55,595 nt of DNA from Streptomyces hydrogenans. Lineage in GTDB: Bacteria > Actinomycetota > Actinomycetes > Streptomycetales > Streptomycetaceae. The DNA lies in NCBI RefSeq assembly GCF_014656075.1, contig NZ_BNBS01000051.1, positions 1 to 55,595 of the forward strand, given 5' to 3'. Shown here in pieces: positions 38,724 to 46,404 of this stretch. A program made the translations under genes and the position numbers. A model generated the notes under the pieces. That model had not been told where the DNA came from. It saw only the letters and a list, made by a program, of their open reading frames with translations, and made no database searches. Within the stretch, counting starts at the first letter, position 1. Every line of letters starts with the position of its first letter.

Positions 38724-39300
38724 CCCGGTGCTCCGCTACGCGGAGTCCCGCAAGAACCTGACGGGCTGCCTCTGCGGCCTGGCCGGGCTCGGCATCGGCC
38801 TCACCGGCGCGGCCGGCGGACTGTGGCCGCTGGTGGTGCTCGGCCTGTACGGCGCGGGCGCGCTGATCGCCCCGCCCGAGCGCCCGGACGCCCCGGCCTT
38901 CCCGAGCGCCGGCGAGCAGCTGGAGTCGCTGCGCGCGGACCACGCCACGCTGCGGGAGTACCTCGCGGAGGTGGAGCTGCCCGAGGACGCCCGGACGCGC
39001 CTCGACGAGCTGGACGCCCTCGGCGAGGCGCTCCTGGAACCCGGCTGGGTCAGCGACCCCGAGCACCTGCGGGTGCTGGCCCGGACGGTCCGGCAGGACG
39101 TCCCCGAGGCGGTCGACGCCTTCGTGCGGACCCGCTGGTGGACGCGGGTGAACCCGGGCTCCGAGCCGCCCGAGCGGCATCTGGAGCGTCAGCTGGCCGC
39201 GCTGCGCGAGGAGGCCGGGCGGATCGCCGCGGCCCTCCAGGAGGCGGAGGAGCTCCGCCAGCGGGCGCACACCCGCTATCTGGAGGACCGCGGTACGTAG
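38710..39300 (+). CDS. XpaC-like membrane protein closing the TelA module
   Basis: A 196-residue protein. Two hydrophobic segments at about 18-55 (LCGLAGLGIGLTGAAGGLWPLVVLGLYGAG, described as one hairpin) are followed by a cytoplasmic helical domain with ESLRADHATLREYLAEVELPEDA and a terminal coiled coil (LERQLAALREEAGRIAAALQ). This layout matches the XpaC/5-bromo-4-chloroindolyl phosphate hydrolysis protein group, which habitually pairs with TelA. The similarity is at the level of topology and context, so the family name is an inference. The start overlaps the VWA gene by 14 bases. The operon ends in a strong hairpin. Confidence 0.72.
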   Translation: MATSNPVLRYAESRKNLTGCLCGLAGLGIGLTGAAGGLWPLVVLGLYGAGALIAPPERPDAPAFPSAGEQLESLRADHATLREYLAEVELPEDARTRLDELDALGEALLEPGWVSDPEHLRVLARTVRQDVPEAVDAFVRTRWWTRVNPGSEPPERHLERQLAALREEAGRIAAALQEAEELRQRAHTRYLEDRGT

Positions 39301-39309
39301 GAAGATGCG

Positions 39310-39343
39310 CCGGCCCCGGAGCCTGAGGGGGCTCCGGGGCCGG
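39310..39343. terminator. Bidirectional terminator between the TelA module and PEPCK
   Basis: CCGGCCCCGGAGCC (39310-39323) pairs perfectly with 39330-39343 around TGAGGG. It stands 10 bases past the XpaC-like stop and 85 bases past the convergent PEPCK stop. Confidence 0.85.
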
Positions 39344-39427
39344 ATGCGTCGTGGTGGACCGTCGTGACCCCACTGGTCAGGGCGGAATGTCGGGGCAGCC
39401 CACCACGAGTCTCATGCTGCTACGGGA

Positions 39428-41245
39428 TCAGCCCAGGCGCTCGACCAGCGCGCGGTACTCGTCCCACAGCTCCTTCGGGGTGTGCTCGCCGAAGGTCTCC
39501 AGGTGCGCGGGGACCAGGGCGGCCTCCTCGCGCCAGACGCCCTTGTCGACGGTGAGCAGGAAGTCCAGGTCCTCGTCGGCCAGGTCGAGGCCGTCGGTGT
39601 CCATGGCCTCCCGGGTCGGCAGGACGCCGATCGGGGTCTCGACGCCCTCGGCCTTGCCGTCGAGGCGCTCGACGATCCACTTCAGGACGCGGCTGTTCTC
39701 GCCGAAGCCGGGCCAGACGAACTTGCCGGCGTCGTTCTTGCGGAACCAGTTGACGTAGTAGATCTTCGGCAGCTTCGCGGCGTCCGCGGAGGCGCCCACC
39801 TTGACCCAGTGCGCCATGTAGTCGCCCATGTTGTAGCCGCAGAACGGCAGCATGGCGAAGGGGTCGCGGCGCAGCTCGCCGACCTTGCCCTCGGCGGCGG
39901 CGGTCTTCTCGGAGGCCACGTTGGCGCCGAGGAAGACGCCGTGGTTCCAGTCGAAGGACTCGGTGACCAGCGGGACGGCGGTGGCGCGGCGGCCGCCGAA
40001 GAGGATCGCCGAGATCGGCACGCCCTTCGGGTCCTCCCACTCCGGCGCGATGATCGGGCACTGCCCGGCCGGGACGGTGAAGCGGGCGTTCGGGTGGGCG
40101 GCGGGCGTGTCGGACGCGGGCGTCCAGTCGTTGCCCTTCCAGTCCGTGAGGTGCGCGGGCGCCGTCTCGGTCATGCCCTCCCACCACACGTCGCCGTCGT
40201 CGGTGAGCGCGACGTTCGTGAAGACGGAGTTGCCCCACATCGTCTTCATGGCGTTGGCGTTGGTGTGCTCGCCGGTGCCGGGGGCGACGCCGAAGAAGCC
40301 GGCCTCGGGGTTGATGGCGTAGAGGCGGCCGTCCTCGCCGAAGCGCATCCAGGCGATGTCGTCGCCGATGGTCTCGACCGTCCAGCCGGGGATGGTCGGC
40401 TCCAGCATGGCGAGGTTGGTCTTGCCGCAGGCCGACGGGAAGGCGGCGGCGACGTACTTCGCCTCGCCCTGCGGCGGGGTCAGCTTGAGGATGAGCATGT
40501 GCTCGGCGAGCCAGCCCTCGTCACGGGCCATGACGGAGGCGATGCGCAGGGCGTAGCACTTCTTGCCGAGGAGCGCGTTGCCGCCGTAGCCGGAGCCGTA
40601 CGACCAGATCTCGCGGGTCTCCGGGAAGTGCGAGATGTACTTGGTGGAGTTGCACGGCCACGGCACGTCCTCCTGGCCCTCCGCGAGGGGGGCGCCGAGG
40701 GTGTGGACGGCCTTCACGAAGAAGCCGTCGGTGCCGAGCTCGTCGAGGACGGCCTGTCCCATGCGGGTCATGGTGCGCATGGAGACGGCGACGTAGGCGG
40801 AGTCGGTGATCTCGACGCCGATGGCGGAGAGCGGGGAGCCGACGGGGCCCATGCAGAAGGGGACCACGTACATGGTCCGGCCCTTCATCGACCCGCGGAA
40901 GATGCCCTCGGAGCCCGCGAAGAGCTCCTTCATCTCGGACGGGGCCTTCCAGTGGTTGGTCGGGCCGGCGTCCTCCTCCTTCTCGGAGCAGATGAAGGTG
41001 CGGTCCTCGACGCGGGCGACGTCGGTGGGGTCGGAGGCGGCGTAGTACGAGTTCGGGCGCTTCACCGGGTCGAGCTTCGTGAACGTTCCCTTGGCGACGA
41101 GCTCCTCGCACAGGCGCTCGTACTCGGCCTCGGAGCCGTCGCACCAGACGATGCTGTCCGGCTGGGTGATCTCGGCGATCTCGTTCACCCAGGAGACGAG
41201 CTCCTGGTGCTGGGTGGGAAGGGGAGCCGCGTTGTCGCGCGCCAC
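39428..41245 (-). CDS. pckG: Phosphoenolpyruvate carboxykinase (GTP)
   Basis: A 605-residue GTP-dependent PEP carboxykinase that converts oxaloacetate plus GTP to PEP, CO2 and GDP, the entry step of gluconeogenesis. The P-loop AAFPSACGKTNLAML at about 280 includes the hyper-reactive Cys typical of the GTP form. GDDIAWMRFGEDGRLYAINPEAGFFGV (read as several short motifs) gives the kinase-2 Asp pair and the GTP specificity region. VVPFCMGPVGSPLSAIGVEITDS and NSYYAASDPTDVARVEDRTFIC are substrate-binding regions. Start is GTG 41245 after AAGGAGCAATC. The length equals that of other actinobacterial enzymes. It is a single gene with a leader of up to 100 bases. Confidence 0.97.
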   Translation of the reverse strand: MARDNAAPLPTQHQELVSWVNEIAEITQPDSIVWCDGSEAEYERLCEELVAKGTFTKLDPVKRPNSYYAASDPTDVARVEDRTFICSEKEEDAGPTNHWKAPSEMKELFAGSEGIFRGSMKGRTMYVVPFCMGPVGSPLSAIGVEITDSAYVAVSMRTMTRMGQAVLDELGTDGFFVKAVHTLGAPLAEGQEDVPWPCNSTKYISHFPETREIWSYGSGYGGNALLGKKCYALRIASVMARDEGWLAEHMLILKLTPPQGEAKYVAAAFPSACGKTNLAMLEPTIPGWTVETIGDDIAWMRFGEDGRLYAINPEAGFFGVAPGTGEHTNANAMKTMWGNSVFTNVALTDDGDVWWEGMTETAPAHLTDWKGNDWTPASDTPAAHPNARFTVPAGQCPIIAPEWEDPKGVPISAILFGGRRATAVPLVTESFDWNHGVFLGANVASEKTAAAEGKVGELRRDPFAMLPFCGYNMGDYMAHWVKVGASADAAKLPKIYYVNWFRKNDAGKFVWPGFGENSRVLKWIVERLDGKAEGVETPIGVLPTREAMDTDGLDLADEDLDFLLTVDKGVWREEAALVPAHLETFGEHTPKELWDEYRALVERLG

Positions 41246-41411
41246 GATTGCTCCTTGTAGAGGGGTGTGTTCGCTGTATGCCCCGTGGGGGCTGCGACCC
41301 GGATGCGTCGTAGCTGCTCATCCGGTGCCGACCGCACTCATTTGATCATCCGACGGAAACGCCCATATGTCCAGGGGGGTGCACACGTGAGCATCGCCAC
41401 TCATATACGGG

Positions 41412-41433
41412 ACCTACGGGGCCGTAGGTACGA
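41412..41433 (+). promoter_or_regulatory. Palindrome and -10 box immediately before the hemolysin III gene
   Basis: ACCTACGG (41412-41419) and CCGTAGGT (41422-41429) form a perfect 8-bp inverted repeat around GG. It runs into TACGAT (41428-41433), a likely -10 box nine bases before the ATG at 41443. There is no ribosome site, so the transcript is probably leaderless, and a protein bound to the palindrome would block transcription. Confidence 0.5.
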
Positions 41434-41442
41434 TTCCGTGTC

Positions 41443-42141
41443 ATGACTGCAGCCACGCCGGAAGTGACCCCGGTCGAGCCCGACCCGATCGTCCAGGCCC
41501 CGTCGCTCCCGCTGAAGCCAATGCTCAGAGGCTGGCTGCACGCGGGCATGTTCCCCGCCGTGATCGTCGCGGGACTGGTCCTGGTGGCCCTCGCCGACAC
41601 CCCCCGCGCCCGCATCGCCTGCGGGATCTACGTGCTCACCGCCTGCCTGCTCTTCGGCATCAGCGCGCTGTACCACCGCGGCGACTGGGGCCCGCGCGGC
41701 GAGGCGATCCTGCGCCGCCTCGACCACGCCAACATCTTCCTGATCATCGCGGGCACCTACACCCCGCTCACGCTGCTGCTGCTCCCCGACTCCACCGCGA
41801 AGCCGCTCATGTGGGCGGTCTGGGCCGCCGCGCTGGCCGGCATCGCCTTCCGCGTCTTCTGGGTCGGCGCCCCCCGCTGGCTCTACACCCCCTGCTACAT
41901 CGCCATGGGCTGGGCCGCGGTCTTCTTCCTGCCGGACTTCATGCGGGCCGGCGGCATCGCCGTCCTCGTCCTCGTCGTCGTCGGCGGCCTGCTCTACAGC
42001 GCCGGCGGCATCATCTACGGCATCAAGCGCCCGAACCCGTCCCCCCGCTGGTTCGGCTTCCACGAGGTCTTCCACTCCCTCACCCTGGCCGCCTTCATCG
42101 TCCACTACGTCGGCATCTCCCTGGTCGCGTACCAGTCCTGA
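41443..42141 (+). CDS. Hemolysin III family membrane protein (PAQR/TrhA)
   Basis: A 232-residue protein with seven predicted membrane helices. It shows all PAQR-family metal ligands and motifs: FGISALYHRGDWGPRGEAILRRLDHANIFLIIAGTYTPLT, read as SALYHR with Ser and His, LDHANIF with Asp and His, and AGTYTP; and near the C-terminus GFHEVFHSLTLAAFIVHY with two His. Family members are putative zinc-dependent membrane hydrolases; TrhA/YqfA affects membrane lipid and energy state in other bacteria, and the haemolysin name is historical. ATG 41443 lacks a ribosome site, implying a leaderless message. The TetR gene follows 17 bp later and may be co-transcribed or have its own start. Confidence 0.92.
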   Translation: MTAATPEVTPVEPDPIVQAPSLPLKPMLRGWLHAGMFPAVIVAGLVLVALADTPRARIACGIYVLTACLLFGISALYHRGDWGPRGEAILRRLDHANIFLIIAGTYTPLTLLLLPDSTAKPLMWAVWAAALAGIAFRVFWVGAPRWLYTPCYIAMGWAAVFFLPDFMRAGGIAVLVLVVVGGLLYSAGGIIYGIKRPNPSPRWFGFHEVFHSLTLAAFIVHYVGISLVAYQS

Positions 42142-42158
42142 CCAGGCAGAATGGCCCC

Positions 42159-42764
42159 ATGTCCAGCACGACGAACGGCCTGCGGGAGCGGAAGAAGCAG
42201 CGGACCCGCGAGGAGATCCGCCGGGCCGGACGACGGATCGCCGCCGCCCACGGCTGGGAGGCCGCCACCATCGAGCGCATCGCCGCCGAGGCCGAGGTCT
42301 CCCCCTCCACCGTCGTCCGCTACTTCCCCGTCCGCGAGGACATCGTCCTCACCGACGAGGACGACGAGCGCCTGGAGGCGAGGCTGCGCGCCCGCCCGGC
42401 CGGCGAGGAGCCCCTCGAATCCCTCCGCGCGGTCGTCGTCGAGGCCATTCGCGCGGCCCTGGAGGCCGACCCCGAGGAGATCCGGCTCCGCGCCCGGCTG
42501 ATGGCCGGCGCCCCCGCCGTCCGCGCCCGGCTCTCCGAGACCACCGCGGAGACCGGCCGTCGGCTCGCCCGCGCCCTGGCCGACCGCACCGGCCGCGCCC
42601 CCGACGACCTGGAGGTCCGGGTCTTCGCCGCGGCCGTCCTCGGCGCCCTGCGCGAGGCCACCCTCTACTGGGCCGAGCGGGGCCTCGAAGAGGACCTCCC
42701 GGCGCTGCTCGACCGCACGCTCGACACCCTCAGGGCCGGGCCGGCGCTCCCAGCGCGCCCCTGA
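42159..42764 (+). CDS. TetR family transcriptional regulator
   Basis: A 201-residue regulator. The N-terminal TetR helix-turn-helix at about 10-58 reads RKKQRTREEIRRAGRRIAAAHGWEAATIERIAAEAEVSPSTVVRYFPVRED in short motifs: ATIERIAAEAEVSPSTVVRYF is recognition-helix typical, with RYFP as the end. The C-terminal helical domain (about 75-195) resembles the AcrR/mycofactocin-type TetR_C group. The ATG at 42159 is close to a CAGAAT box and lacks a ribosome site, again suggesting a leaderless or coupled start. It might control the upstream hemolysin III gene. Its 3' end overlaps the coding end of the convergent GH26 gene by 35 bp. Confidence 0.93.
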   Translation: MSSTTNGLRERKKQRTREEIRRAGRRIAAAHGWEAATIERIAAEAEVSPSTVVRYFPVREDIVLTDEDDERLEARLRARPAGEEPLESLRAVVVEAIRAALEADPEEIRLRARLMAGAPAVRARLSETTAETGRRLARALADRTGRAPDDLEVRVFAAAVLGALREATLYWAERGLEEDLPALLDRTLDTLRAGPALPARP

Positions 42765-43755
42765 CCACCTCGGCGGAGCGCGGGTTGTCCGCGCACCCCC
42801 ACACTCCGTGCGGGCAGTAGTCGGTCACCGTCTGGTAGACGGGCCGGTGGGCGGCGAACCAGTCGAGCATCCCCCGCACGTAGGCGGGGTTGTCCCCGTT
42901 CCGGAACAGCCCCCACTCCGGGTACGAGACGGGCTTGCCGTGCGCCGCCGCGAAGGCCACGTGGTGCGCGAGCCCGTACTCCTCGCTCACCTGCTCCTCG
43001 AAGGAGAGCCCGGCGGGCTGGTCGTAGGCGTCCATCCCGATGATGTCGACGACGTCGTCGCCGGGGTAGCACTCCGGCCAGGGCACCGCGTCCCGCCCCC
43101 GGCTCGGCGTGAAGTCGAAGCGGAAGCGCTGCCCGGCCACCCCGCGCAGCGCCCCGACCGCCTTGCGCCAGTACGCCTTCCAGGCCGTCGGGTCCGGCCC
43201 GCAGCGGTGCCCGTACGTGGTGCCGTTCATCTCCCAGCCGAGCACCAGCACCGCGTCCCCGAGGCCGTGCTCCACCAGCCCCTCGCCCAGCGCCGTGAAG
43301 TGCCGGTCGAAGTCGCCGGCGGCGCCCCGCCGCAGCCCGTCCCGCACCTGGGCGTCGGTCAGCCCGGCCTCGTTGCGGTCCATCATCGGCACGTTCAGCA
43401 CGAAGAGCCGGCCCGGCCGTTCGGCCTTCCACTCCGCCCAGGGCGCGAACAGCTGCGGATGCCCCTCGATGTTGGACCAGGTGTCGCCCGGCAGATAGGT
43501 GTGCCCGACCGTCAGCCCGCCGCCGCCCAGCCACGACTCGACCCCGGCGATCCGCCGCACCCCCTCCGCGTCGGAGCCGGTGAAGAAGCCGGACGGCACC
43601 CCGGGCAGCGGCGAGGGCTCGGGGGCGGCCCGGGTCCCGGTGTGCCGCTCGCCGGGCGCGAGCCGCCCGGGCAGGCCGGGCACGAGCAGGAGCGCGAGAA
43701 CGGCCGCGAGCAGCACCAGGAGTGCGGCCCGCGGCCACGAGGGGAGACGGTTCAC
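42730..43755 (-). CDS. Secreted GH26-type glycoside hydrolase (beta-mannanase-like)
   Basis: A 341-residue protein. The signal anchor RAALLVLLAAVLALLLVPGLPG is followed by a (beta/alpha)8 barrel. LGWEMNGTTYGHRCGP near 170 carries the acid/base Glu in the GH26 WExNG form, DFTPSRG and IIGMDAYDQP form inner strands, and VSYPEWGLFRNGD near 280 carries the nucleophile Glu. GH26 enzymes mostly cleave beta-1,4-mannans. It may be tethered, as no clear cleavage site follows the helix. Extra Cys pairs (HRCGP, PECYPG, YCPHGVWGC) suggest disulfides. It lies one base after the VKOR gene, whose product could form those disulfides. Its stop is inside the convergent TetR gene. Confidence 0.85.
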   Translation of the reverse strand: MNRLPSWPRAALLVLLAAVLALLLVPGLPGRLAPGERHTGTRAAPEPSPLPGVPSGFFTGSDAEGVRRIAGVESWLGGGGLTVGHTYLPGDTWSNIEGHPQLFAPWAEWKAERPGRLFVLNVPMMDRNEAGLTDAQVRDGLRRGAAGDFDRHFTALGEGLVEHGLGDAVLVLGWEMNGTTYGHRCGPDPTAWKAYWRKAVGALRGVAGQRFRFDFTPSRGRDAVPWPECYPGDDVVDIIGMDAYDQPAGLSFEEQVSEEYGLAHHVAFAAAHGKPVSYPEWGLFRNGDNPAYVRGMLDWFAAHRPVYQTVTDYCPHGVWGCADNPRSAEVVRGALGAPARP

Positions 43756-43756
43756 G

Positions 43757-44410
43757 TCAGCTGGTCCAGAATTCCCACCAGCGGGTCAGGATCAGCATCC
43801 CGATGATCCCGACGTGCAGGACGGGCAGGGCGAAGGCGAAGTCGCCGAGGAAGCCCCGCACCGCCGCCGGGGCGGGCAGCACCCCGGTCCGCACGTTGTG
43901 CGCGGTGACGTACCAGAACATGGTGATGGTCGCCGTCCAGGCGAGGCAGCACCACAGGCACAGCGCGTTGATCTCGTACAGCGACTGCTGCATCAGCCAG
44001 GTGCAGAAGCCGACGCCGAAGAGCGTCCCGCCGTTCAGCCCGAGCCAGAACCAGCCCCGGTACCGGGCCCCCGCGAGGAGCCCGGCGCCGACGGCGACGA
44101 CGACGCCGTACGTGACGAGGCCCAGCATCGGGTTGGGGAAGCCGAAGACCGCCGCCTGCTCGCTCTTCATGATGTTCCCGCAGGACACGACCGGGTTCAG
44201 GCTGCACCCCGGCTGGAAGCCCGGGTCCTCCAGGAGCTTGAACTTGTCGATCGTGATCACCCACGCGGCCAGGATCCCGGCCGCCCCGGTGACGACGAGC
44301 AGCCAGCCGAGCGCCCGCCCGGCGCCGACCGTCCCGTCCTCCGACCGGGCGGCCGCCCGGTCCTCCCGCCGCTGACCCGGCACACCGCCGCGTACCCCGA
44401 GCGTCGTCAT
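43757..44410 (-). CDS. Vitamin K epoxide reductase (VKOR) family protein
   Basis: A 217-residue membrane protein with five likely helices. The pattern matches bacterial VKOR: CSLNPVVSCGNIMKSEQA gives the lumenal loop Cys pair and the conserved Ser/Asn region, AVFGFPNPMLGLVTYG is the quinone-facing helix, and LCLWCCLAWTATITMFW contains the CxxC active site near 160. VKOR re-oxidises DsbA-like thiol oxidases using menaquinone and so drives disulfide formation outside the cell. Actinobacteria use it in place of DsbB. The ATG at 44410 lies 17 bases after the DUF5949 gene stop. The downstream partner GH26 enzyme is rich in Cys pairs. Confidence 0.92.
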   Translation of the reverse strand: MTTLGVRGGVPGQRREDRAAARSEDGTVGAGRALGWLLVVTGAAGILAAWVITIDKFKLLEDPGFQPGCSLNPVVSCGNIMKSEQAAVFGFPNPMLGLVTYGVVVAVGAGLLAGARYRGWFWLGLNGGTLFGVGFCTWLMQQSLYEINALCLWCCLAWTATITMFWYVTAHNVRTGVLPAPAAVRGFLGDFAFALPVLHVGIIGMLILTRWWEFWTS

Positions 44411-44427
44411 CGCGCCGCCCCTTCCGC

Positions 44428-44931
44428 TCAGCCCTGCACGCGCCGGACGGGCAGCAGGACGTGGGCGCACTCCGCGAGCGTCTCCTCGTCGGAGACGAAG
44501 GCGCGCAGCCGGTCCTCGTCCACGGGCTTCCCGGGGACGCCCTCGCCCCAGGGGCGCACCGAGCAGAGGAAGTAGACCTTGCCGCTCTCGCGGGCGGCGG
44601 TCTGCCACTCGGCGGGCACCGGGCACTGCACCTTGAGGAAGGGCAGGGTGAGCACGGCGGTGCCGGCCTCGACGAGCAGCGTGGCGCTGATCCCCGCGTC
44701 CTTCTCCAGGTCGAAGAGCCGGTCGCCGACGGAGAGGCCCATGGACTCCAGGGCGGTCCGCATGGCCTGCTGACCGGCCTCCGGCCCGTCGCGGCCGTCG
44801 CCGAGCGAATACGCCATCAGAAAGGGCGTGCCGGCGGAATCGGCGGTGGCTTCGCTGGACCACGGAATCACCGTGAGCGTGCCCAGCGGAGAGACGCTGC
44901 GCGCCTCGGAAAGGACGTGGGGAGTGGTCAT
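44428..44931 (-). CDS. DUF5949 family protein
   Basis: A 167-residue soluble protein. TLTVIPWSSEATADSAGTPFLMAYSLGDGRDGPEAGQQAMRTAL (described in parts: an N-terminal strand, then YSLGDGRDGPEAG) and CPVPAEWQTAARESGKVYFLCSVRPW with AHVLLPVRRVQG at the end fit my memory of the Streptomyces DUF5949 family. Function is unknown. No signal peptide or membrane segment is visible, and one or two Cys lie in strands. Start ATG 44931 (MTTPHVLSEARSV) with a GGAAGGG-like site just upstream is preferred over an earlier one at 44958. It is the first gene of a three-gene leftward operon with VKOR and GH26, divergent from melC1. Confidence 0.75.
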   Translation of the reverse strand: MTTPHVLSEARSVSPLGTLTVIPWSSEATADSAGTPFLMAYSLGDGRDGPEAGQQAMRTALESMGLSVGDRLFDLEKDAGISATLLVEAGTAVLTLPFLKVQCPVPAEWQTAARESGKVYFLCSVRPWGEGVPGKPVDEDRLRAFVSDEETLAECAHVLLPVRRVQG

Positions 44932-45080
44932 GGAAGGGGATGCTAGTGGGGCAACCACCCTTTCCCCGTACCGAATTCACTCATCCGGCCGACATTCGCC
45001 CGCTCGAACTCCCGGCCGCAACGAACCCGGGTTTTCATCGTTGTGCCCTGAGGCCCCTTGTCGACACCAGGAGATCGCCG

Positions 45081-45476
45081 ATGCCTTTCCCGCGCCGTGT
45101 CGCCCTCCGGTCCCTGTTCGCGCTGGCCGTCACCGCCGCCACCGGCGGCGCCCTCGGCCGGATCGCCGCCCGCTCCCCGGAGGCGGCGGACCCGTACGCC
45201 TTCGACGAGATGTACGCGGGCCGGCGGATCCGCGGTCTCACCGGTCCGGGAGGTGAGCCGGTGGCCCTGGTGGACGGCCGGCCGCTGCACCTGATGCGGT
45301 GCGCCGACGGCGGCTGGGTGACCCCGCTCGACCACTACGAGTCCTGTCCGACCCCGCTCTCCGCCACCCGCGCGGCGGTGGACGCGGCGGGCTCCGCCCC
45401 GCTGTCCCGGTACGCGGCGGGGCACGGCCTCCACTCCGACCCGACGGGAGGGAACCCGCGTGGTGTACACGCGTAA
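45081..45476 (+). CDS. melC1: Tyrosinase co-factor MelC1 (copper chaperone)
   Basis: A 131-residue secreted caddie protein that delivers copper to, and carries out, the apotyrosinase. A twin-Arg type signal (PFPRRVALRSLFALAVTAATGGALG) is followed by the MelC1 core: PYAFDEMYAGRRIRGL carries the conserved Tyr that occupies the tyrosinase active site, and RPLHLMRCADGGWVTPLDHYESCP provides the His and Cys copper ligands. The length and order are normal. ATG 45081 follows CAGGAGATCGCCG. It overlaps melC2 by 17 bases, the classic melC operon layout, so the two are coupled. Promoter elements lie in 44932-45080. Confidence 0.95.
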   Translation: MPFPRRVALRSLFALAVTAATGGALGRIAARSPEAADPYAFDEMYAGRRIRGLTGPGGEPVALVDGRPLHLMRCADGGWVTPLDHYESCPTPLSATRAAVDAAGSAPLSRYAAGHGLHSDPTGGNPRGVHA

Positions 45477-46326
45477 GAACCAGCGCGACCTGACGACGGC
45501 CGAGCGCCGGCGGTTCGTGGCCGCGGTGCTCGAACTGAAGCGCCGCGGCACCTATGACGAGTTCGTCCGCATGCACATCGACCACTACACCGCCGACGGC
45601 GCGGGCCGACTGCGCACCGCGCACATGGCGCCGAGCTTCCTGCCCTGGCACCGGAAGTTCCTGCTGGAGTTCGAGCGGGCGCTGCGCCGGATCGACGCGA
45701 CGGTGTCCGTGCCGTACTGGGACTGGACCCGGGACTCCACTCCGGCGTCCTCGATCTGGGCCGAGGACTTCATGGGCGGCAACGGCCGCCGCTCGGACCT
45801 CCAGGTGACCACCGGCCCCTTCGCGTACGCCCGGGGAAAGTGGACGGTGAAGCACGCGATGACCGAGATCTCCTATCTGACCAGGGACTTCGGCCGTCCG
45901 CGCGATCCGGTGGCGCTGCCGACGGCGGCCCAGCTGGACGAGGTGATGCGGGAGCGGACGTACGACACGGCCCCCTGGAACTCGACCAGCCCGTCGGGTT
46001 TCCGCAACCGTCTGGAGGGGTGGGCGCCGGGCTCGGGCAACGAGCGGTTCCGGATCCACAACCGGGTGCACCGCTGGGTGGGCGGCCTGATGCTGGGCGG
46101 TGGGTCGGTGAACGACCCGGTGTTCTGGCTGCACCACTCGTTCGTGGACCTGGTGTGGTCGCGGTGGCAGCAGCGCAATCCGGGGGCGGCGTACCTGCCG
46201 GCGGAGCCGCCCCCGCTGGGCGACGCCCAGTACCGGAAGGTGGTGGCGCGGCACCAGCCGATGGCGCCGTGGGGCGTGACGCCGGCGGAGATGTTCGACC
46301 ACGCCGGGATCTACCGGTACGCCTGA
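45460..46326 (+). CDS. melC2: Tyrosinase MelC2
   Basis: A 288-residue type 3 copper enzyme that oxidises tyrosine and other phenols to quinones, giving melanin. CuA ligands are His39 (VRMHIDHY), His55 (TAHMAPSF) and His64 (LPWHRKF). CuB ligands lie in RIHNRVHRWVGG and WLHHSFVDLVW. The stabilising VPYWDWTRD is present. It has no signal of its own and is exported with MelC1 through Tat. The start could be GTG 45460 or the next GTG at 45463, with GGAGGG seven to ten bases before; the second gives the more common short start. The operon ends at an 18-bp hairpin. Confidence 0.96.
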   Translation: MVYTRKNQRDLTTAERRRFVAAVLELKRRGTYDEFVRMHIDHYTADGAGRLRTAHMAPSFLPWHRKFLLEFERALRRIDATVSVPYWDWTRDSTPASSIWAEDFMGGNGRRSDLQVTTGPFAYARGKWTVKHAMTEISYLTRDFGRPRDPVALPTAAQLDEVMRERTYDTAPWNSTSPSGFRNRLEGWAPGSGNERFRIHNRVHRWVGGLMLGGGSVNDPVFWLHHSFVDLVWSRWQQRNPGAAYLPAEPPPLGDAQYRKVVARHQPMAPWGVTPAEMFDHAGIYRYA

Positions 46327-46342
46327 CGGGCGGGCCCGGACA

Positions 46343-46383
46343 CGGGCGTCCCCCCGGCCCTGGTGGGGCCGGGGGGACGCCCG
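46343..46383. terminator. 18-bp perfect hairpin between melC2 and a chaplin gene
   Basis: Bases 46343-46360 are exactly complementary to 46366-46383, with a TGGTG loop. It begins 16 bases past the melC2 stop and 21 bases past the convergent chaplin stop, so it can end both transcripts. Confidence 0.88.
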
Positions 46384-46404
46384 GAGAACGGAGGCGGGGG
46401 CGGA

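Noticed and set aside
39482..41260. Plus-strand 592-codon open frame antisense to PEPCK
   Set aside because: It runs exactly opposite a complete PEP carboxykinase and shows the Val/Gly/Asp/Leu bias of an antisense frame.
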